Origin: Nocardioides carbamazepini
Lineage (GTDB): Bacteria; Actinomycetota; Actinomycetes; Propionibacteriales; Nocardioidaceae
Reading direction: 5' to 3'
Length of the DNA: 64,000 bases
Assembly (NCBI RefSeq): GCF_024614185.1
Contig: NZ_JAHTLF010000013.1
Location: forward strand, 488,870-552,869
Positions within the stretch are counted from its first letter, which is position 1; the number at the start of each line of letters is the position of its first letter. Positions 59,799 through 64,000 of the stretch are shown piece after piece. The notes below the pieces were generated by a model that saw only the letters and a program-made list of their open reading frames with translations, did not search any database and was not told the DNA's origin. The position numbers and the translations under genes are program-made.

Positions 59799-59880
59799 TC
59801 AATCTGCGCCGGGTCGACGACGTCCTGAGTTCAATCTGCGCCGGGTCAGCGACATCCAGAGTTCAGTCCGCGCCGGGTCA
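59799..59880 (+). repeat. 32-bp-period tandem repeat, right flank of the CIS locus
   Basis: Three units start at 59799, 59831 and 59863, exactly 32 bp apart. The core is TCAATCTGCGCCGGGTC in the first two and TCAGTCCGCGCCGGGTC in the third. Same core, period and orientation as the array at 29592-29710. It lies upstream of the AAA+ gene. The remainder of the gap (59695-59798) contains a short hairpin GGGACtcccGTCCC at 59771-59784 and no gene. Confidence 0.82.
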
Positions 59881-59885
59881 GCGAT

Positions 59886-60090
59886 GCGCTCGCGCCATCC
59901 AATCAGCGCGCGGCTACGGCGGGAGCACGGGACGAGGAGGCGCAGGGAGCGAGGAACGAGCGACCGGAGCCGACGAGGCCCGCGCTATCGCCGTGCCGCA
60001 GGGTGGCCGCCAGGCGGACGCGACTCCTACCGGCCTCGACCGCGTGCGCGCCAGCGCGGCGCGAGGAACGAGCGACGCGCTCGCGCCGTC
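59886..60090 (+). repeat. ~206-bp intergenic repeat element, copy 3 (plus orientation)
   Basis: 205 bp, bounded by GCGCTCGCGCCATC on the left and GCGCTCGCGCCGTC on the right. Internal blocks GGGAGCGAGGAACGAGCGAC and GCGAGGAACGAGCGACGCGC are the same as in copy 2. It directly abuts the stop codon of the wzt-like gene. No gene seen inside. Confidence 0.75.
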
Positions 60091-60852
60091 CTATATGTCG
60101 TTGGCGATCTCGTCGTCGAGGTCGTCGCCCTCGTCGTAGCGCAGGTAGTGCACCGCCTCGGTCGGGTCGCCGTCGAAGCCGAGGCGCCCCTTCTCCAGGA
60201 CGAGCACGCGGTTGCACATCTTGATGACCGAGTCCGGCGAGTGGCTGACGTAGAACAGGGTGCGCCCGCTCTTGCGGATCTGCCGCATCTTCTTCATGCA
60301 CTTGACCCGGAACGGCTTGTCACCGACGGCGAGGACCTCGTCGGCGAGGAAGATGTCGGAGTCGACGTGGATCGCGATCGCGAAGCCGAGCCGGGCCTTC
60401 TGACCGGACGAGTAGTGGCCGACGGGGCCGTCGAGGGTGTGGCCGAGCTCGGCGAACTCGACGATGTCGTCGAGCTTGCGCTTGATCTCCGCCTCGGTCA
60501 TCCCGAGGATGGCGGCGTTGAGGTAGAGGTTCTCGCGGCCGGTGAGCTGGTTGTGGAAGCCGGCGCCGGTGGCGATCAGGCCGGCGATCCGGCCGCGGGT
60601 GAGGATCGACCCCTCGTCGGGCTTCATCACGCCGTTGATCATCTTGAGCAGGGTGCTCTTGCCGGAGCCGTTGAGGCCCATGATGCCGATCGACTCGCCC
60701 TGCTCGACGGTGAACGAGACGTCGTCGACTGCCTTGAAGGTCTCGGAGGTCGGCCGCCCCTTCGCCTTGGCGACCGCGACCTCCTTGAAGGTGCGGTGGT
60801 AGCGCAGCGTGAAGTACTTGGTGGCGTTCTCCACCACGATCGATGTGGCCAT
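60091..60852 (-). CDS. wzt: Polysaccharide (galactan) exporter ATPase, Wzt/RfbE-like
   Basis: 253-residue ATPase of the polysaccharide export ABC family, counterpart of mycobacterial Rv3781. Walker A GLNGSGKST, signature YSSGQKARLGFA, Walker B DIFLADEVLAVGD and switch YVSHSPDSV. It ends in acidic DEGDDLDDEIANDI without the C-terminal glycan-binding domain of some Wzt proteins. ATG in TGATG overlap with the permease. Together they flip lipid-linked galactan across the membrane. Confidence 0.92.
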   Translation of the reverse strand: MATSIVVENATKYFTLRYHRTFKEVAVAKAKGRPTSETFKAVDDVSFTVEQGESIGIMGLNGSGKSTLLKMINGVMKPDEGSILTRGRIAGLIATGAGFHNQLTGRENLYLNAAILGMTEAEIKRKLDDIVEFAELGHTLDGPVGHYSSGQKARLGFAIAIHVDSDIFLADEVLAVGDKPFRVKCMKKMRQIRKSGRTLFYVSHSPDSVIKMCNRVLVLEKGRLGFDGDPTEAVHYLRYDEGDDLDDEIANDI

Positions 60853-61732
60853 CAGAGGCGCTCCGGGATCTTGTTCTCGAGTCTGCTGAAGACGAACTGC
60901 GCGACACACAGGATCAGCAGCGAGACCCCCACGATGATCGCGCCGTTGAGCAGCAGATGGTCGGGCATCGCCGCGACGGACTTGTGCCCGGGGTCGACCG
61001 TGCCCACCCAGAACGCCCGCTGGAAGAGCAGGACGGCGTCGGCCAGTGGGTTGTAGAGGTAGTACTGGGCGAACCGGCCGAAGCGGTCGTCGACCATCTC
61101 GTAGGAGTACATCATCGGCACACCCCAGCGCACGAAGTTGTTGAAGACGCTGACGATATTGCCGAAGTCGCGGAAGAAGACGTTGGCGGCGCTGAAGAAC
61201 AAGGCGCCGGCCAGGCCGAGGGTCCCGCAGATCAGCAGGCCGAGCAGGAGCGCGACGAAGTCGACAGGTTCGGGCGTCCAGCCCGACAGCAGCGAGGCGA
61301 TGGTCAGGATCACGAGTTGCGGGACGACGTGATAGAGGGAGACCAGCATCGTCGCGACCGGGAACATCTCCCGCGGCATCGCCATCTTCACGACCAGGGC
61401 CCGGTTGCGCACGATGGAGCGGGTCCCCGCCCCGAAGGTCTCGGTGAAGAAGTGCACCACCGTCAGGCCGGCGAAGAGGTGGATCGCGAAGTTCGGGATC
61501 TCCGCGTGCAGGTTGAAGATGAACCCGACCACGAAGTAGTAGATGCAGAACTGCGTCAGCGGGTTGATGTAGGACCAGATCAGGCCCAGGAACGTCCCCT
61601 GGTAGCGGGCGCTGATCTCGCGGGTGACCAGCAGCTTGAGCAGGTAGCGCCGGCGCACGACGCCGATCAGGCCGTTCTCCGAGGCAGGTGGCCGTAGCGG
61701 CGGCAGACCCGACTCGTCCGGCACGACCGCGC

Positions 61733-61736
<4 letters not shown>
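60852..61736 (-). CDS. wzm: Polysaccharide (galactan) exporter permease, Wzm/RfbD-like
   Basis: 294-residue ABC-2-type permease with six hydrophobic segments. The N-terminal amphipathic part LLVTREISARYQGTFLGLIWSYINPL is typical of Wzm/TagG proteins. Partner of the ATPase immediately downstream. The start overlaps the glfT2 stop (61733-61736), so export and polymerisation are translationally coupled. Confidence 0.93.

Positions 61737-64000
<2,264 letters not shown>

Overview
The window is very GC-rich and densely coded, with many 1-11 bp stop/start overlaps. It comes from an actinobacterium, most likely of the Nocardioidaceae (Nocardioides type). Supporting evidence: a block syntenic with the mycobacterial Rv3255c-Rv3268 region (SIS protein, Trm112-like protein, ManB, DUF3499, zincin-like protein, WhiB, CofD/FbiA, CofE/FbiB, TIGR03089), coenzyme F420 genes, and a galactan-type glf/glfT2/wzm/wzt operon. 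The taxon is inferred from gene content only.

Layout. (1) 1-7.1 kb (+): a catabolic operon with an Rbs-type ABC importer (ATPase cut by the left edge), an IclR regulator, a dienelactone-hydrolase-like protein, two paralogous alpha/beta hydrolases and a class II aldolase. (2) 7.1-9.3 kb (-): a DUF808 membrane protein and an acyltransferase-3 protein. (3) 9.3-16.3 kb (-): SIS protein, Trm112-like protein and manB, preceded by an MFS exporter and an iron/siderophore-type ABC importer with a Fur-like dyad at its head. (4) 16.4-29.4 kb: conserved actinobacterial block with DUF3499, degenerate zincin, DUF5719, a large GT2 protein, WhiB, cofD-cofE, DUF3105, manC, TIGR03089 and a secreted PGRP amidase. 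Two copies of a ~206-bp repeat lie between the DUF3105 gene and manC.

(5) 29.6-59.9 kb is the main accessory region: a contractile injection system (CIS) of the extracellular CIS / Streptomyces CIS type. The structural operon runs rightward from 40.7 to 54.3 kb: DUF4255 cap, septum-formation-like lipoprotein, DUF4280 PAAR-like tip, sheath, inner tube, assembly-chaperone-like protein, DUF6760, second tube, a 957-residue disordered protein, LysM baseplate protein, VgrG-like spike, gp25-like wedge, baseplate J, tail protein I and a zinc-ribbon tail-anchored protein. Divergent from it are three giant single-pass membrane proteins with carboxypeptidase-regulatory-like repeats (29.7-40.4 kb). Convergent to it is an operon of AAA+ ATPase, DUF4157/HELGH putative effector and YbjN chaperone-like protein (54.4-59.7 kb). 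No phage capsid, terminase, portal or integrase gene is present, and no tail-fibre gene is recognisable. Both ends of the locus carry tandem repeats with the same 32-bp period and the same core in the same orientation, which may mark the boundaries of a mobile or exchangeable block.

(6) 60.1-64 kb (-): wzt-wzm-glfT2-glf, a galactan polymerisation and export operon cut by the right edge. A third copy of the ~206-bp repeat abuts the wzt stop codon.

The CIS locus is the most interesting part. The conveyed model, which is inference, is an intracellular contractile particle that docks to the cytoplasmic membrane through the large single-pass proteins and/or the tail-anchored zinc-ribbon protein, loaded with a DUF4157 effector handled by a YbjN-fold chaperone and the AAA+ protein.
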